A DNA stretch of 64,000 bases from Apostichopus japonicus (lineage: Eukaryota; Echinodermata; Holothuroidea; Aspidochirotida; Stichopodidae), in NCBI RefSeq assembly GCF_037975245.1, contig NC_092569.1, positions 21,356,001 to 21,420,000 on the forward strand, in the 5' to 3' direction. The position numbers and the translations under genes are program-made. Shown here in pieces: positions 8,527 through 22,630 of the stretch (positions within the stretch are counted from its first letter, which is position 1; each line of letters begins with the position of its first letter). Under the pieces are notes generated by a model, which made no database searches, was not told the origin of the DNA, and saw only the letters and a list, made by a program, of their open reading frames with translations.

Positions 8527-11500
8527 TTAGTTAATCGGCCGAATATCTCAGTCCATACAGTGGCGCGATGGCTTGGCGCACTGTAAGAGCTGATGAGCGA
8601 GACTCTCTTTTGCATCGCTGGTTCGAACCCCGGTGCTGGCGTCTTTTGCCGATCTTTTACAGCGGGTGCCTGCATAGGGAGCTGTAAGTATTAGTTAATC
8701 GGCCGAATATCTCAGTCCATACAGTGGCGCGATGGCTTGGCGCACTGTAAGAGCTGATGAGCGAGACTCTCTTTTGCATCGCTGGTTCGAACCCCGGTGC
8801 TGGCGTCTTTTGCCGATCTTTTACAGCGGGTGCCTGCATAGGGAGCTGTAAGTATTAGTTAATCGGCCGAATATCTCAGTCCATACAGTGGCGCGATGGC
8901 TTGGCGCACTGTAAGAGCTGATGAGCGAGACTCTCTTTTGCATCGCTGGTTCGAACCCCGGTGCTGGCGTCTTTTGCCGATCTTTTACAGCGGGTGCCTG
9001 CATAGGGAGCTGTAAGTATTAGTTAATCGGCCGAATATCTCAGTCCATACAGTGGCGCGATGGCTTGGCGCACTGTAAGAGCTGATGAGCGAGACTCTCT
9101 TTTGCATCGCTGGTTCGAACCCCGGTGCTGGCGTCTTTTGCCGATCTTTTACAGCGGGTGCCTGCATAGGGAGCTGTAAGTATTAGTTAATCGGCCGAAT
9201 ATCTCAGTCCATACAGTGGCGCGATGGCTTGGCGCACTGTAAGAGCTGATGAGCGAGACTCTCTTTTGCATCGCTGGTTCGAACCCCGGTGCTGGCGTCT
9301 TTTGCCGATCTTTTACAGCGGGTGCCTGCATAGGGAGCTGTAAGTATTAGTTAATCGGCCGAATATCTCAGTCCATACAGTGGCGCGATGGCTTGGCGCA
9401 CTGTAAGAGCTGATGAGCGAGACTCTCTTTTGCATCGCTGGTTCGAACCCCGGTGCTGGCGTCTTTTGCCGATCTTTTACAGCGGGTGCCTGCATAGGGA
9501 GCTGTAAGTATTAGTTAATCGGCCGAATATCTCAGTCCATACAGTGGCGCGATGGCTTGGCGCACTGTAAGAGCTGATGAGCGAGACTCTCTTTTGCATC
9601 GCTGGTTCGAACCCCGGTGCTGGCGTCTTTTGCCGATCTTTTACAGCGGGTGCCTGCATAGGGAGCTGTAAGTATTAGTTAATCGGCCGAATATCTCAGT
9701 CCATACAGTGGCGCGATGGCTTGGCGCACTGTAAGAGCTGATGAGCGAGACTCTCTTTTGCATCGCTGGTTCGAACCCCGGTGCTGGCGTCTTTTGCCGA
9801 TCTTTTACAGCGGGTGCCTGCATAGGGAGCTGTAAGTATTAGTTAATCGGCCGAATATCTCAGTCCATACAGTGGCGCGATGGCTTGGCGCACTGTAAGA
9901 GCTGATGAGCGAGACTCTCTTTTGCATCGCTGGTTCGAACCCCGGTGCTGGCGTCTTTTGCCGATCTTTTACAGCGGGTGCCTGCATAGGGAGCTGTAAG
10001 TATTAGTTAATCGGCCGAATATCTCAGTCCATACAGTGGCGCGATGGCTTGGCGCACTGTAAGAGCTGATGAGCGAGACTCTCTTTTGCATCGCTGGTTC
10101 GAACCCCGGTGCTGGCGTCTTTTGCCGATCTTTTACAGCGGGTGCCTGCATAGGGAGCTGTAAGTATTAGTTAATCGGCCGAATATCTCAGTCCATACAG
10201 TGGCGCGATGGCTTGGCGCACTGTAAGAGCTGATGAGCGAGACTCTCTTTTGCATCGCTGGTTCGAACCCCGGTGCTGGCGTCTTTTGCCGATCTTTTAC
10301 AGCGGGTGCCTGCATAGGGAGCTGTAAGTATTAGTTAATCGGCCGAATATCTCAGTCCATACAGTGGCGCGATGGCTTGGCGCACTGTAAGAGCTGATGA
10401 GCGAGACTCTCTTTTGCATCGCTGGTTCGAACCCCGGTGCTGGCGTCTTTTGCCGATCTTTTACAGCGGGTGCCTGCATAGGGAGCTGTAAGTATTAGTT
10501 AATCGGCCGAATATCTCAGTCCATACAGTGGCGCGATGGCTTGGCGCACTGTAAGAGCTGATGAGCGAGACTCTCTTTTGCATCGCTGGTTCGAACCCCG
10601 GTGCTGGCGTCTTTTGCCGATCTTTTACAGCGGGTGCCTGCATAGGGAGCTGTAAGTATTAGTTAATCGGCCGAATATCTCAGTCCATACAGTGGCGCGA
10701 TGGCTTGGCGCACTGTAAGAGCTGATGAGCGAGACTCTCTTTTGCATCGCTGGTTCGAACCCCGGTGCTGGCGTCTTTTGCCGATCTTTTACAGCGGGTG
10801 CCTGCATAGGGAGCTGTAAGTATTAGTTAATCGGCCGAATATCTCAGTCCATACAGTGGCGCGATGGCTTGGCGCACTGTAAGAGCTGATGAGCGAGACT
10901 CTCTTTTGCATCGCTGGTTCGAACCCCGGTGCTGGCGTCTTTTGCCGATCTTTTACAGCGGGTGCCTGCATAGGGAGCTGTAAGTATTAGTTAATCGGCC
11001 GAATATCTCAGTCCATACAGTGGCGCGATGGCTTGGCGCACTGTAAGAGCTGATGAGCGAGACTCTCTTTTGCATCGCTGGTTCGAACCCCGGTGCTGGC
11101 GTCTTTTGCCGATCTTTTACAGCGGGTGCCTGCATAGGGAGCTGTAAGTATTAGTTAATCGGCCGAATATCTCAGTCCATACAGTGGCGCGATGGCTTGG
11201 CGCACTGTAAGAGCTGATGAGCGAGACTCTCTTTTGCATCGCTGGTTCGAACCCCGGTGCTGGCGTCTTTTGCCGATCTTTTACAGCGGGTGCCTGCATA
11301 GGGAGCTGTAAGTATTAGTTAATCGGCCGAATATCTCAGTCCATACAGTGGCGCGATGGCTTGGCGCACTGTAAGAGCTGATGAGCGAGACTCTCTTTTG
11401 CATCGCTGGTTCGAACCCCGGTGCTGGCGTCTTTTGCCGATCTTTTACAGCGGGTGCCTGCATAGGGAGCTGTAAGTATTAGTTAATCGGCCGAATATCT

Positions 11501-12134
11501 CAGTCCATACAGTGGCGCGATGGCTTGGCGCACTGTAAGAGCTGATGAGCGAGACTCTCTTTTGCATCGCTGGTTCGAACCCCGGTGCTGGCGTCTTTTG
11601 CCGATCTTTTACAGCGGGTGCCTGCATAGGGAGCTGTAAGTATTAGTTAATCGGCCGAATATCTCAGTCCATACAGTGGCGCGATGGCTTGGCGCACTGT
11701 AAGAGCTGATGAGCGAGACTCTCTTTTGCATCGCTGGTTCGAACCCCGGTGCTGGCGTCTTTTGCCGATCTTTTAATGCGGGTGCCTGCATAGGGAGCTG
11801 TAAGTATTAGTTAATCGGCCGAATATCTCAGTCCATACAGTGGCGCGATGGCTTGGCGCACTGTAAGAGCTGATGAGCGAGACTCTCTTTTGCATCGCTG
11901 GTTCGAACCCCGGTGCTGGCGTCTTTTGCCGATCTTTTACAGCGGGTGCCTGCATAGGGAGCTGTAAGTATTAGTTAATCGGCCGAATATCTCAGTCCAT
12001 ACAGTGGCGCGATGGCTTGGCGCACTGTAAGAGCTGATGAGCGAGACTCTCTTTTGCATCGCTGGTTCGAACCCCGGTGCTGGCGTCTTTTGCCGATCTT
12101 TTACAGCGGGTGCCTGCATAGGGAGCTGTAAGTA
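8527..12134 (+). repeat. Block B: units 53-74 (T2, G15, C110)
   Basis: Position 15 changes from T to G at 8541 and stays G through all 22 units. The change creates the palindrome TCGGCCGA at unit positions 9-16, which contains an EagI site. Unit 72 has a private double change, C134A and A135T, near 11776, which weakens the linker hairpin. Confidence 0.9.
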
Positions 12135-12298
12135 TGAGTTAATCGGCCTAATATCTCAGTCCATACAGTGGCGCGATGGCTTGGCGCACTGTAAGAGCTG
12201 ATGAGCGAGACTCTCTTTTGCATCGCTGTTTCGAACCCCGGTGCTGGCGTCTTTTGCCGATCTTTTACAGCGGGTGCCTGCATAGGGAGCTGTAAGTA
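12135..12298 (+). repeat. Unit 75, hybrid unit at the B/C block boundary
   Basis: This unit has G2, typical of the following block, but T15, typical of block A, although both neighbours carry G15. It also has a private B-box change, G95T, at 12229. The mixture suggests a recombination or conversion product at a block edge. Confidence 0.85.
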
Positions 12299-15200
12299 TG
12301 AGTTAATCGGCCGAATATCTCAGTCCATACAGTGGCGCGATGGCTTGGCGCACTGTAAGAGCTGATGAGCGAGACTCTCTTTTGCATCGCTGGTTCGAAC
12401 CCCGGTGGTGGCGTCTTTTGCCGATCTTTTACAGCGGGTGCCTGCATAGGGAGCTGTAAGTATGAGTTAATCGGCCGAATATCTCAGTCCATACAGTGGC
12501 GCGATGGCTTGGCGCACTGTAAGAGCTGATGAGCGAGACTCTCTTTTGCATCGCTGGTTCGAACCCCGGTGCTGGCGTCTTTTGCCGATCTTTTACAGCG
12601 GGTGCCTGCATAGGGAGCTGTAAGTATGAGTTAATCGGCCGAATATCTCAGTCCATACAGTGGCGCGATGGCTTGGCGCACTGTAAGAGCTGATGAGCGA
12701 GACTCTCTTTTGCATCGCTGGTTCGAACCCCGGTGCTGGCGTCTTTTGCCGATCTTTTACAGCGGGTGCCTGCATAGGGAGCTGTAAGTATGAGTTAATC
12801 GGCCGAATATCTCAGTCCATACAGTGGCGCGATGGCTTGGCGCACTGTAAGAGCTGATGAGCGAGACTCTCTTTTGCATCGCTGGTTCGAACCCCGGTGC
12901 TGGCGTCTTTTGCCGATCTTTTACAGCGGGTGCCTGCATAGGGAGCTGTAAGTATGAGTTAATCGGCCGAATATCTCAGTCCATACAGTGGCGCGATGGC
13001 TTGGCGCACTGTAAGAGCTGATGAGCGAGACTCTCTTTTGCATCGCTGGTTCGAACCCCGGTGCTGGCGTCTTTTGCCGATCTTTTACAGCGGGTGCCTG
13101 CATAGGGAGCTGTAAGTATGAGTTAATCGGCCGAATATCTCAGTCCATACAGTGGCGCGATGGCTTGGCGCACTGTAAGAGCTGATGAGCGAGACTCTCT
13201 TTTGCATCGCTGGTTCGAACCCCGGTGCTGGCGTCTTTTGCCGATCTTTTACAGCGGGTGCCTGCATAGGGAGCTGTAAGTATGAGTTAATCGGCCGAAT
13301 ATCTCAGTCCATACAGTGGCGCGATGGCTTGGCGCACTGTAAGAGCTGATGAGCGAGACTCTCTTTTGCATCGCTGGTTCGAACCCCGGTGCTGGCGTCT
13401 TTTGCCGATCTTTTACAGCGGGTGCCTGCATAGGGAGCTGTAAGTATGAGTTAATCGGCCGAATATCTCAGTCCATACAGTGGCGCGATGGCTTGGCGCA
13501 CTGTAAGAGCTGATGAGCGAGACTCTCTTTTGCATCGCTGGTTCGAACCCCGGTGCTGGCGTCTTTTGCCGATCTTTTACAGCGGGTGCCTGCATAGGGA
13601 GCTGTAAGTATGAGTTAATCGGCCGAATATCTCAGTCCATACAGTGGCGCGATGGCTTGGCGCACTGTAAGAGCTGATGAGCGAGACTCTCTTTTGCATC
13701 GCTGGTTCGAACCCCGGTGCTGGCGTCTTTTGCCGATCTTTTACAGCGGGTGCCTGCATAGGGAGCTGTAAGTATGAGTTAATCGGCCGAATATCTCAGT
13801 CCATACAGTGGCGCGATGGCTTGGCGCACTGTAAGAGCTGATGAGCGAGACTCTCTTTTGCATCGCTGGTTCGAACCCCGGTGCTGGCGTCTTTTGCCGA
13901 TCTTTTACAGCGGGTGCCTGCATAGGGAGCTGTAAGTATGAGTTAATCGGCCGAATATCTCAGTCCATACAGTGGCGCGATGGCTTGGCGCACTGTAAGA
14001 GCTGATGAGCGAGACTCTCTTTTGCATCGCTGGTTCGAACCCCGGTGCTGGCGTCTTTTGCCGATCTTTTACAGCGGGTGCCTGCATAGGGAGCTGTAAG
14101 TATGAGTTAATCGGCCGAATATCTCAGTCCATACAGTGGCGCGATGGCTTGGCGCACTGTAAGAGCTGATGAGCGAGACTCTCTTTTGCATCGCTGGTTC
14201 GAACCCCGGTGCTGGCGTCTTTTGCCGATCTTTTACAGCGGGTGCCTGCATAGGGAGCTGTAAGTATGAGTTAATCGGCCGAATATCTCAGTCCATACAG
14301 TGGCGCGATGGCTTGGCGCACTGTAAGAGCTGATGAGCGAGACTCTCTTTTGCATCGCTGGTTCGAACCCCGGTGCTGGCGTCTTTTGCCGATCTTTTAC
14401 AGCGGGTGCCTGCATAGGGAGCTGTAAGTATGAGTTAATCGGCCGAATATCTCAGTCCATACAGTGGCGCGATGGCTTGGCGCACTGTAAGAGCTGATGA
14501 GCGAGACTCTCTTTTGCATCGCTGGTTCGAACCCCGGTGCTGGCGTCTTTTGCCGATCTTTTACAGCGGGTGCCTGCATAGGGAGCTGTAAGTATGAGTT
14601 AATCGGCCGAATATCTCAGTCCATACAGTGGCGCGATGGCTTGGCGCACTGTAAGAGCTGATGAGCGAGACTCTCTTTTGCATCGCTGGTTCGAACCCCG
14701 GTGGTGGCGTCTTTTGCCGATCTTTTACAGCGGGTGCCTGCATAGGGAGCTGTAAGTATGAGTTAATCGGCCGAATATCTCAGTCCATACAGTGGCGCGA
14801 TGGCTTGGCGCACTGTAAGAGCTGATGAGCGAGACTCTCTTTTGCATCGCTGGTTCGAACCCCGGTGCTGGCGTCTTTTGCCGATCTTTTACAGCGGGTG
14901 CCTGCATAGGGAGCTGTAAGTATGAGTTAATCGGCCGAATATCTCAGTCCATACAGTGGCGCGATGGCTTGGCGCACTGTAAGAGCTGATGAGCGAGACT
15001 CTCTTTTGCATCGCTGGTTCGAACCCCGGTGCTGGCGTCTTTTGCCGATCTTTTACAGCGGGTGCCTGCATAGGGAGCTGTAAGTATGAGTTAATCGGCC
15101 GAATATCTCAGTCCATACAGTGGCGCGATGGCTTGGCGCACTGTAAGAGCTGATGAGCGAGACTCTCTTTTGCATCGCTGGTTCGAACCCCGGTGGTGGC

Positions 15201-17218
15201 GTCTTTTGCCGATCTTTTACAGCGGGTGCCTGCATAGGGAGCTGTAAGTATGAGTTAATCGGCCGAATATCTCAGTCCATACAGTGGCGCGATGGCTTGG
15301 CGCACTGTAAGAGCTGATGAGCGAGACTCTCTTTTGCATCGCTGGTTCGAACCCCGGTGCTGGCGTCTTTTGCCGATCTTTTACAGCGGGTGCCTGCATA
15401 GGGAGCTGTAAGTATGAGTTAATCGGCCGAATATCTCAGTCCATACAGTGGCGCGATGGCTTGGCGCACTGTAAGAGCTGATGAGCGAGACTCTCTTTTG
15501 CATCGCTGGTTCGAACCCCGGTGGTGGCGTCTTTTGCCGATCTTTTACAGCGGGTGCCTGCATAGGGAGCTGTAAGTATGAGTTAATCGGCCGAATATCT
15601 CAGTCCATACAGTGGCGCGATGGCTTGGCGCACTGTAAGAGCTGATGAGCGAGACTCTCTTTTGCATCGCTGGTTCGAACCCCGGTGCTGGCGTCTTTTG
15701 CCGATCTTTTACAGCGGGTGCCTGCATAGGGAGCTGTAAGTATGAGTTAATCGGCCGAATATCTCAGTCCATACAGTGGCGCGATGGCTTGGCGCACTGT
15801 AAGAGCTGATGAGCGAGACTCTCTTTTGCATCGCTGGTTCGAACCCCGGTGCTGGCGTCTTTTGCCGATCTTTTACAGCGGGTGCCTGCATAGGGAGCTG
15901 TAAGTATGAGTTAATCGGCCGAATATCTCAGTCCATACAGTGGCGCGATGGCTTGGCGCACTGTAAGAGCTGATGAGCGAGACTCTCTTTTGCATCGCTG
16001 GTTCGAACCCCGGTGCTGGCGTCTTTTGCCGATCTTTTACAGCGGGTGCCTGCATAGGGAGCTGTAAGTATGAGTTAATCGGCCGAATATCTCAGTCCAT
16101 ACAGTGGCGCGATGGCTTGGCGCACTGCAAGAGCTGATGAGCGAGACTCTCTTTTGCATCGCTGGTTCGAACCCCGGTGCTGGCGTCTTTTGCCGATCTT
16201 TTACAGCGGGTGCCTGCATAGGGAGCTGTAAGTATGAGTTAATCGGCCGAATATCTCAGTCCATACAGTGGCGCGATGGCTTGGCGCACTGCAAGAGCTG
16301 ATGAGCGAGACTCTCTTTTGCATCGCTGGTTCGAACCCCGGTGCTGGCGTCTTTTGCCGATCTTTTACAGCGGGTGCCTGCATAGGGAGCTGTAAGTATG
16401 AGTTAATCGGCCGAATATCTCAGTCCATACAGTGGCGCGATGGCTTGGCGCACTGTAAGAGCTGATGAGCGAGACTCTCTTTTGCATCGCTGGTTCGAAC
16501 CCCGGTGGTGGCGTCTTTTGCCGATCTTTTACAGCGGGTGCCTGCATAGGGAGCTGTAAGTATGAGTTAATCGGCCGAATATCTCAGTCCATACAGTGGC
16601 GCGATGGCTTGGCGCACTGTAAGAGCTGATGAGCGAGACTCTCTTTTGCATCGCTGGTTCGAACCCCGGTGCTGGCGTCTTTTGCCGATCTTTTACAGCG
16701 GGTGCCTGCATAGGGAGCTGTAAGTATGAGTTAATCGGCCGAATATCTCAGTCCATACAGTGGCGCGATGGCTTGGCGCACTGTAAGAGCTGATGAGCGA
16801 GACTCTCTTTTGCATCGCTGGTTCGAACCCCGGTGCTGGCGTCTTTTGCCGATCTTTTACAGCGGGTGCCTGCATAGGGAGCTGTAAGTATGAGTTAATC
16901 GGCCGAATATCTCAGTCCATACAGTGGCGCGATGGCTTGGCGCACTGTAAGAGCTGATGAGCGAGACTCTCTTTTGCATCGCTGGTTCGAACCCCGGTGC
17001 TGGCGTCTTTTGCCGATCTTTTACAGCGGGTGCCTGCATAGGGAGCTGTAAGTATGAGTTAATCGGCCGAATATCTCAGTCCATACAGTGGCGCGATGGC
17101 TTGGCGCACTGTAAGAGCTGATGAGCGAGACTCTCTTTTGCATCGCTGGTTCGAACCCCGGTGCTGGCGTCTTTTGCCGATCTTTTACAGCGGGTGCCTG
17201 CATAGGGAGCTGTAAGTA
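12299..17218 (+). repeat. Block C: units 76-105 (G2, G15, mosaic at 110)
   Basis: All 30 units carry G2 and G15, and most have C110. G110 appears singly in units 76, 90, 93, 95 and 101. Units 99 and 100 share T58C, at 16128 and 16292. Scattered single-unit G110 against a uniform background is what repeated short exchanges between two unit types would leave. Confidence 0.88.
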
Positions 17219-20200
17219 TGAGTTAATCGGCCGAATATCTCAGTCCATACAGTGGCGCGATGGCTTGGCGCACTGTAAGAGCTGATGAGCGAGACTCTCT
17301 TTTGCATCGCTGGTTCGAACCCCGGTGGTGGCGTCTTTTGCCGATCTTTTACAGCGGGTGCCTGCATAGGGAGCTGTAAGTATGAGTTAATCGGCCGAAT
17401 ATCTCAGTCCATACAGTGGCGCGATGGCTTGGCGCACTGTAAGAGCTGATGAGCGAGACTCTCTTTTGCATCGCTGGTTCGAACCCCGGTGGTGGCGTCT
17501 TTTGCCGATCTTTTACAGCGGGTGCCTGCGTAGGGAGCTGTAAGTATGAGTTAATCGGCCGAATATCTCAGTCCATACAGTGGCGCGATGGCTTGGCGCA
17601 CTGTAAGAGCTGATGAGCGAGACTCTCTTTTGCATCGCTGGTTCGAACCCCGGTGGTGGCGTCTTTTGCCGATCTTTTACAGCGGGTGCCTGCGTAGGGA
17701 GCTGTAAGTATGAGTTAATCGGCCGAATATCTCAGTCCATACAGTGGCGCGATGGCTTGGCGCACTGTAAGAGCTGATGAGCGAGACTCTCTTTTGCATC
17801 GCTGGTTCGAACCCCGGTGGTGGCGTCTTTTGCCGATCTCTTACAGCGGGTGCCTGCATAGGGAGCTGTAAGTATGAGTTAATCGGCCGAATATCTCAGT
17901 CCATACAGTGGCGCGATGGCTTGGCGCACTGTAAGAGCTGATGAGCGAGACTCTCTTTTGCATCGCTGGTTCGAACCCCGGTGGTGGCGTCTTTTGCCGA
18001 TCTCTTACAGCGGGTGCCTGCATAGGGAGCTGTAAGTATGAGTTAATCGGCCGAATATCTCAGTCCATACAGTGGCGCGATGGCTTGGCGCACTGTAAGA
18101 GCTGATGAGCGAGACTCTCTTTTGCATGGCTGGTTCGAACCCCGGTGGTGGCGTCTTTTGCCGATCTCTTACAGCGGGTGCCTGCATAGGGAGCTGTAAG
18201 TATGAGTTAATCGGCCGAATATCTCAGTCCATACAGTGGCGCGATGGCTTGGCGCACTGTAAGAGCTGATGAGCGAGACTCTCTTTTGCATGGCTGGTTC
18301 GAACCCCGGTGGTGGCGTCTTTTGCCGATCTCTTACAGCGGGTGCCTGCATAGGGAGCTGTAAGTATGAGTTAATCGGCCGAATATCTCAGTCCATACAG
18401 TGGCGCGATGGCTTGGCGCACTGTAAGAGCTGATGAGCGAGACTCTCTTTTGCATCGCTGGTTCGAACCCCGGTGGTGGCGTCTTTTGCCGATCTCTTAC
18501 AGCGGGTGCCTGCATAGGGAGCTGTAAGTATGAGTTAATCGGCCGAATATCTCAGTCCATACAGTGGCGCGATGGCTTGGCGCACTGTAAGAGCTGATGA
18601 GCGAGACTCTCTTTTGCATCGCTGGTTCGAACCCCGGTGGTGGCGTCTTTTGCCGATCTCTTACAGCGGGTGCCTGCATAGGGAGCTGTAAGTATGAGTT
18701 AATCGGCCGAATATCTCAGTCCATACAGTGGCGCGATGGCTTGGCGCACTGTAAGAGCTGATGAGCGAGACTCTCTTTTGCATCGCTGGTTCGAACCCCG
18801 GTGGTGGCGTCTTTTGCCGATCTCTTACAGCGGGTGCCTGCATAGGGAGCTGTAAGTATGAGTTAATCGGCCGAATATCTCAGTCCATACAGTGGCGCGA
18901 TGGCTTGGCGCACTGTAAGAGCTGATGAGCGAGACTCTCTTTTGCATCGCTGGTTCGAACCCCGGTGGTGGCGTCTTTTGCCGATCTCTTACAGCGGGTG
19001 CCTGCATAGGGAGCTGTAAGTATGAGTTAATCGGCCGAATATCTCAGTCCATACAGTGGCGCGATGGCTTGGCGCACTGTAAGAGCTGATGAGCGAGACT
19101 CTCTTTTGCATCGCTGGTTCGAACCCCGGTGGTGGCGTCTTTTGCCGATCTCTTACAGCGGGTGCCTGCATAGGGAGCTGTAAGTATGAGTTAATCGGCC
19201 GAATATCTCAGTCCATACAGTGGCGCGATGGCTTGGCGCACTGTAAGAGCTGATGAGCGAGACTCTCTTTTGCATCGCTGGTTCGAACCCCGGTGGTGGC
19301 GTCTTTTGCCGATCTCTTACAGCGGGTGCCTGCATAGGGAGCTGTAAGTATGAGTTAATCGGCCGAATATCTCAGTCCATACAGTGGCGCGATGGCTTGG
19401 CGCACTGTAAGAGCTGATGAGCGAGACTCTCTTTTGCATCGCTGGTTCGAACCCCGGTGGTGGCGTCTTTTGCCGATCTCTTACAGCGGGTGCCTGCATA
19501 GGGAGCTGTAAGTATGAGTTAATCGGCCGAATATCTCAGTCCATACAGTGGCGCGATGGCTTGGCGCACTGTAAGAGCTGATGAGCGAGACTCTCTTTTG
19601 CATCGCTGGTTCGAACCCCGGTGGTGGCGTCTTTTGCCGATCTCTTACAGCGGGTGCCTGCATAGGGAGCTGTAAGTATGAGTTAATCGGCCGAATATCT
19701 CAGTCCATACAGTGGCGCGATGGCTTGGCGCACTGTAAGAGCTGATGAGCGAGACTCTCTTTTGCATCGCTGGTTCGAACCCCGGTGGTGGCGTCTTTTG
19801 CCGATCTCTTACAGCGGGTGCCTGCATAGGGAGCTGTAAGTATGAGTTAATCGGCCGAATATCTCAGTCCATACAGTGGCGCGATGGCTTGGCGCACTGT
19901 AAGAGCTGATGAGCGAGACTCTCTTTTGCATCGCTGGTTCGAACCCCGGTGGTGGCGTCTTTTGCCGATCTCTTACAGCGGGTGCCTGCATAGGGAGCTG
20001 TAAGTATGAGTTAATCGGCCGAATATCTCAGTCCATACAGTGGCGCGATGGCTTGGCGCACTGTAAGAGCTGATGAGCGAGACTCTCTTTTGCATCGCTG
20101 GTTCGAACCCCGGTGGTGGCGTCTTTTGCCGATCTCTTACAGCGGGTGCCTGCATAGGGAGCTGTAAGTATGAGTTAATCGGCCGAATATCTCAGTCCAT

Positions 20201-22630
20201 ACAGTGGCGCGATGGCTTGGCGCACTGTAAGAGCTGATGAGCGAGACTCTCTTTTGCATCGCTGGTTCGAACCCCGGTGGTGGCGTCTTTTGCCGATCTC
20301 TTACAGCGGGTGCCTGCATAGGGAGCTGTAAGTATGAGTTAATCGGCCGAATATCTCAGTCCATACAGTGGCGCGATGGCTTGGCGCACTGTAAGAGCTG
20401 ATGAGCGAGACTCTCTTTTGCATCGCTGGTTCGAACCCCGGTGGTGGCGTCTTTTGCCGATCTCTTACAGCGGGTGCCTGCATAGGGAGCTGTAAGTATG
20501 AGTTAATCGGCCGAATATCTCAGTCCATACAGTGGCGCGATGGCTTGGCGCACTGTAAGAGCTGATGAGCGAGACTCTCTTTTGCATCGCTGGTTCGAAC
20601 CCCGGTGGTGGCGTCTTTTGCCGATCTTTTACAGCGGGTGCCTGCATAGGGAGCTGTAAGTATGAGTTAATCGGCCGAATATCTCAGTCCATACAGTGGC
20701 GCGATGGCTTGGCGCACTGTAAGAGCTGATGAGCGAGACTCTCTTTTGCATCGCTGGTTCGAACCCCGGTGGTGGCGTCTTTTGCCGATCTTTTACAGCG
20801 GGTGCCTGCATAGGGAGCTGTAAGTATGAGTTAATCGGCCGAATATCTCAGTCCATACAGTGGCGCGATGGCTTGGCGCACTGTAAGAGCTGATGAGCGA
20901 GACTCTCTTTTGCATCGCTGGTTCGAACCCCGGTGGTGGCGTCTTTTGCCGATCTTTTACAGCGGGTGCCTGCATAGGGAGCTGTAAGTATGAGTTAATC
21001 GGCCGAATATCTCAGTCCATACAGTGGCGCGATGGCTTGGCGCACTGTAAGAGCTGATGAGCGAGACTCTCTTTTGCATCGCTGGTTCGAACCCCGGTGG
21101 TGGCGTCTTTTGCCGATCTTTTACAGCGGGTGCCTGCATAGGGAGCTGTAAGTATGAGTTAATCGGCCGAATATCTCAGTCCATACAGTGGCGCGATGGC
21201 TTGGCGCACTGTAAGAGCTGATGAGCGAGACTCTCTTTTGCATCGCTGGTTCGAACCCCGGTGGTGGCGTCTTTTGCCGATCTTTTACAGCGGGTGCCTG
21301 CATAGGGAGCTGTAAGTATGAGTTAATCGGCCGAATATCTCAGTCCATACAGTGGCGCGATGGCTTGGCGCACTGTAAGAGCTGATGAGCGAGACTCTCT
21401 TTTGCATCGCTGGTTCGAACCCCGGTGGTGGCGTCTTTTGCCGATCTTTTACAGCGGGTGCCTGCATAGGGAGCTGTAAGTATGAGTTAATCGGCCGAAT
21501 ATCTCAGTCCATACAGTGGCGCGATGGCTTGGCGCACTGTAAGAGCTGATGAGCGAGACTCTCTTTTGCATCGCTGGTTCGAACCCCGGTGGTGGCGTCT
21601 TTTGCCGATCTTTTACAGCGGGTGCCTGCATAGGGAGCTGTAAGTATGAGTTAATCGGCCGAATATCTCAGTCCATACAGTGGCGCGATGGCTTGGCGCA
21701 CTGTAAGAGCTGATGAGCGAGACTCTCTTTTGCATCGCTGGTTCGAACCCCGGTGGTGGCGTCTTTTGCCGATCTTTTACAGCGGGTGCCTGCATAGGGA
21801 GCTGTAAGTATGAGTTAATCGGCCGAATATCTCAGTCCATACAGTGGCGCGATGGCTTGGCGCACTGTAAGAGCTGATGAGCGAGACTCTCTTTTGCATC
21901 GCTGGTTCGAACCCCGGTGGTGGCGTCTTTTGCCGATCTTTTACAGCGGGTGCCTGCATAGGGAGCTGTAAGTATGAGTTAATCGGCCGAATATCTCAGT
22001 CCATACAGTGGCGCGATGGCTTGGCGCACTGTAAGAGCTGATGAGCGAGACTCTCTTTTGCATCGCTGGTTCGAACCCCGGTGGTGGCGTCTTTTGCCGA
22101 TCTTTTACAGCGGGTGCCTGCATAGGGAGCTGTAAGTATGAGTTAATCGGCCGAATATCTCAGTCCATACAGTGGCGCGATGGCTTGGCGCACTGTAAGA
22201 GCTGATGAGCGAGACTCTCTTTTGCATCGCTGGTTCGAACCCCGGTGGTGGCGTCTTTTGCCGATCTTTTGCAGCGGGTGCCTGCATAGGGAGCTGTAAG
22301 TATGAGTTAATCGGCCGAATATCTCAGTCCATACAGTGGCGCGATGGCTTGGCGCACTGTAAGAGCTGATGAGCGAGACTCTCTTTTGCATCGCTGGTTC
22401 GAACCCCGGTGGTGGCGTCTTTTGCCGATCTTTTACAGCGGGTGCCTGCATAGGGAGCTGTAAGTATGAGTTAATCGGCCGAATATCTCAGTCCATACAG
22501 TGGCGCGATGGCTTGGCGCACTGTAAGAGCTGATGAGCGAGACTCTCTTTTGCATCGCTGGTTCGAACCCCGGTGGTGGCGTCTTTTGCCGATCTTTTAC
22601 AGCGGGTGCCTGCATAGGGAGCTGTAAGTA
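17219..22630 (+). repeat. Block D: units 106-138 (G2, G15, G110), with a C130 sub-block
   Basis: G110 is present in all 33 units. Units 107 and 108 share A148G. Units 109-125 (17711-20498) carry T130C, which removes the T4 run at 129-132 and turns a T-G pair of two alternative helices into C-G. Units 111 and 112 carry C90G. Unit 136 has A133G at 22271. Confidence 0.9.

Noticed and set aside
16104-16465. Two overlapping 65-codon plus-strand frames in units 99 and 100.
   Set aside because: T58C changes a TAA stop to CAA in these two units. No other unit keeps the frame, and there is no sign of coding selection.
22143-22451. A 102-codon minus-strand frame.
   Set aside because: It exists only because A133G at 22271 in unit 136 removes the stop codon that ends the frame in other units, so translation runs into a second unit in another frame. 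It is not a gene.
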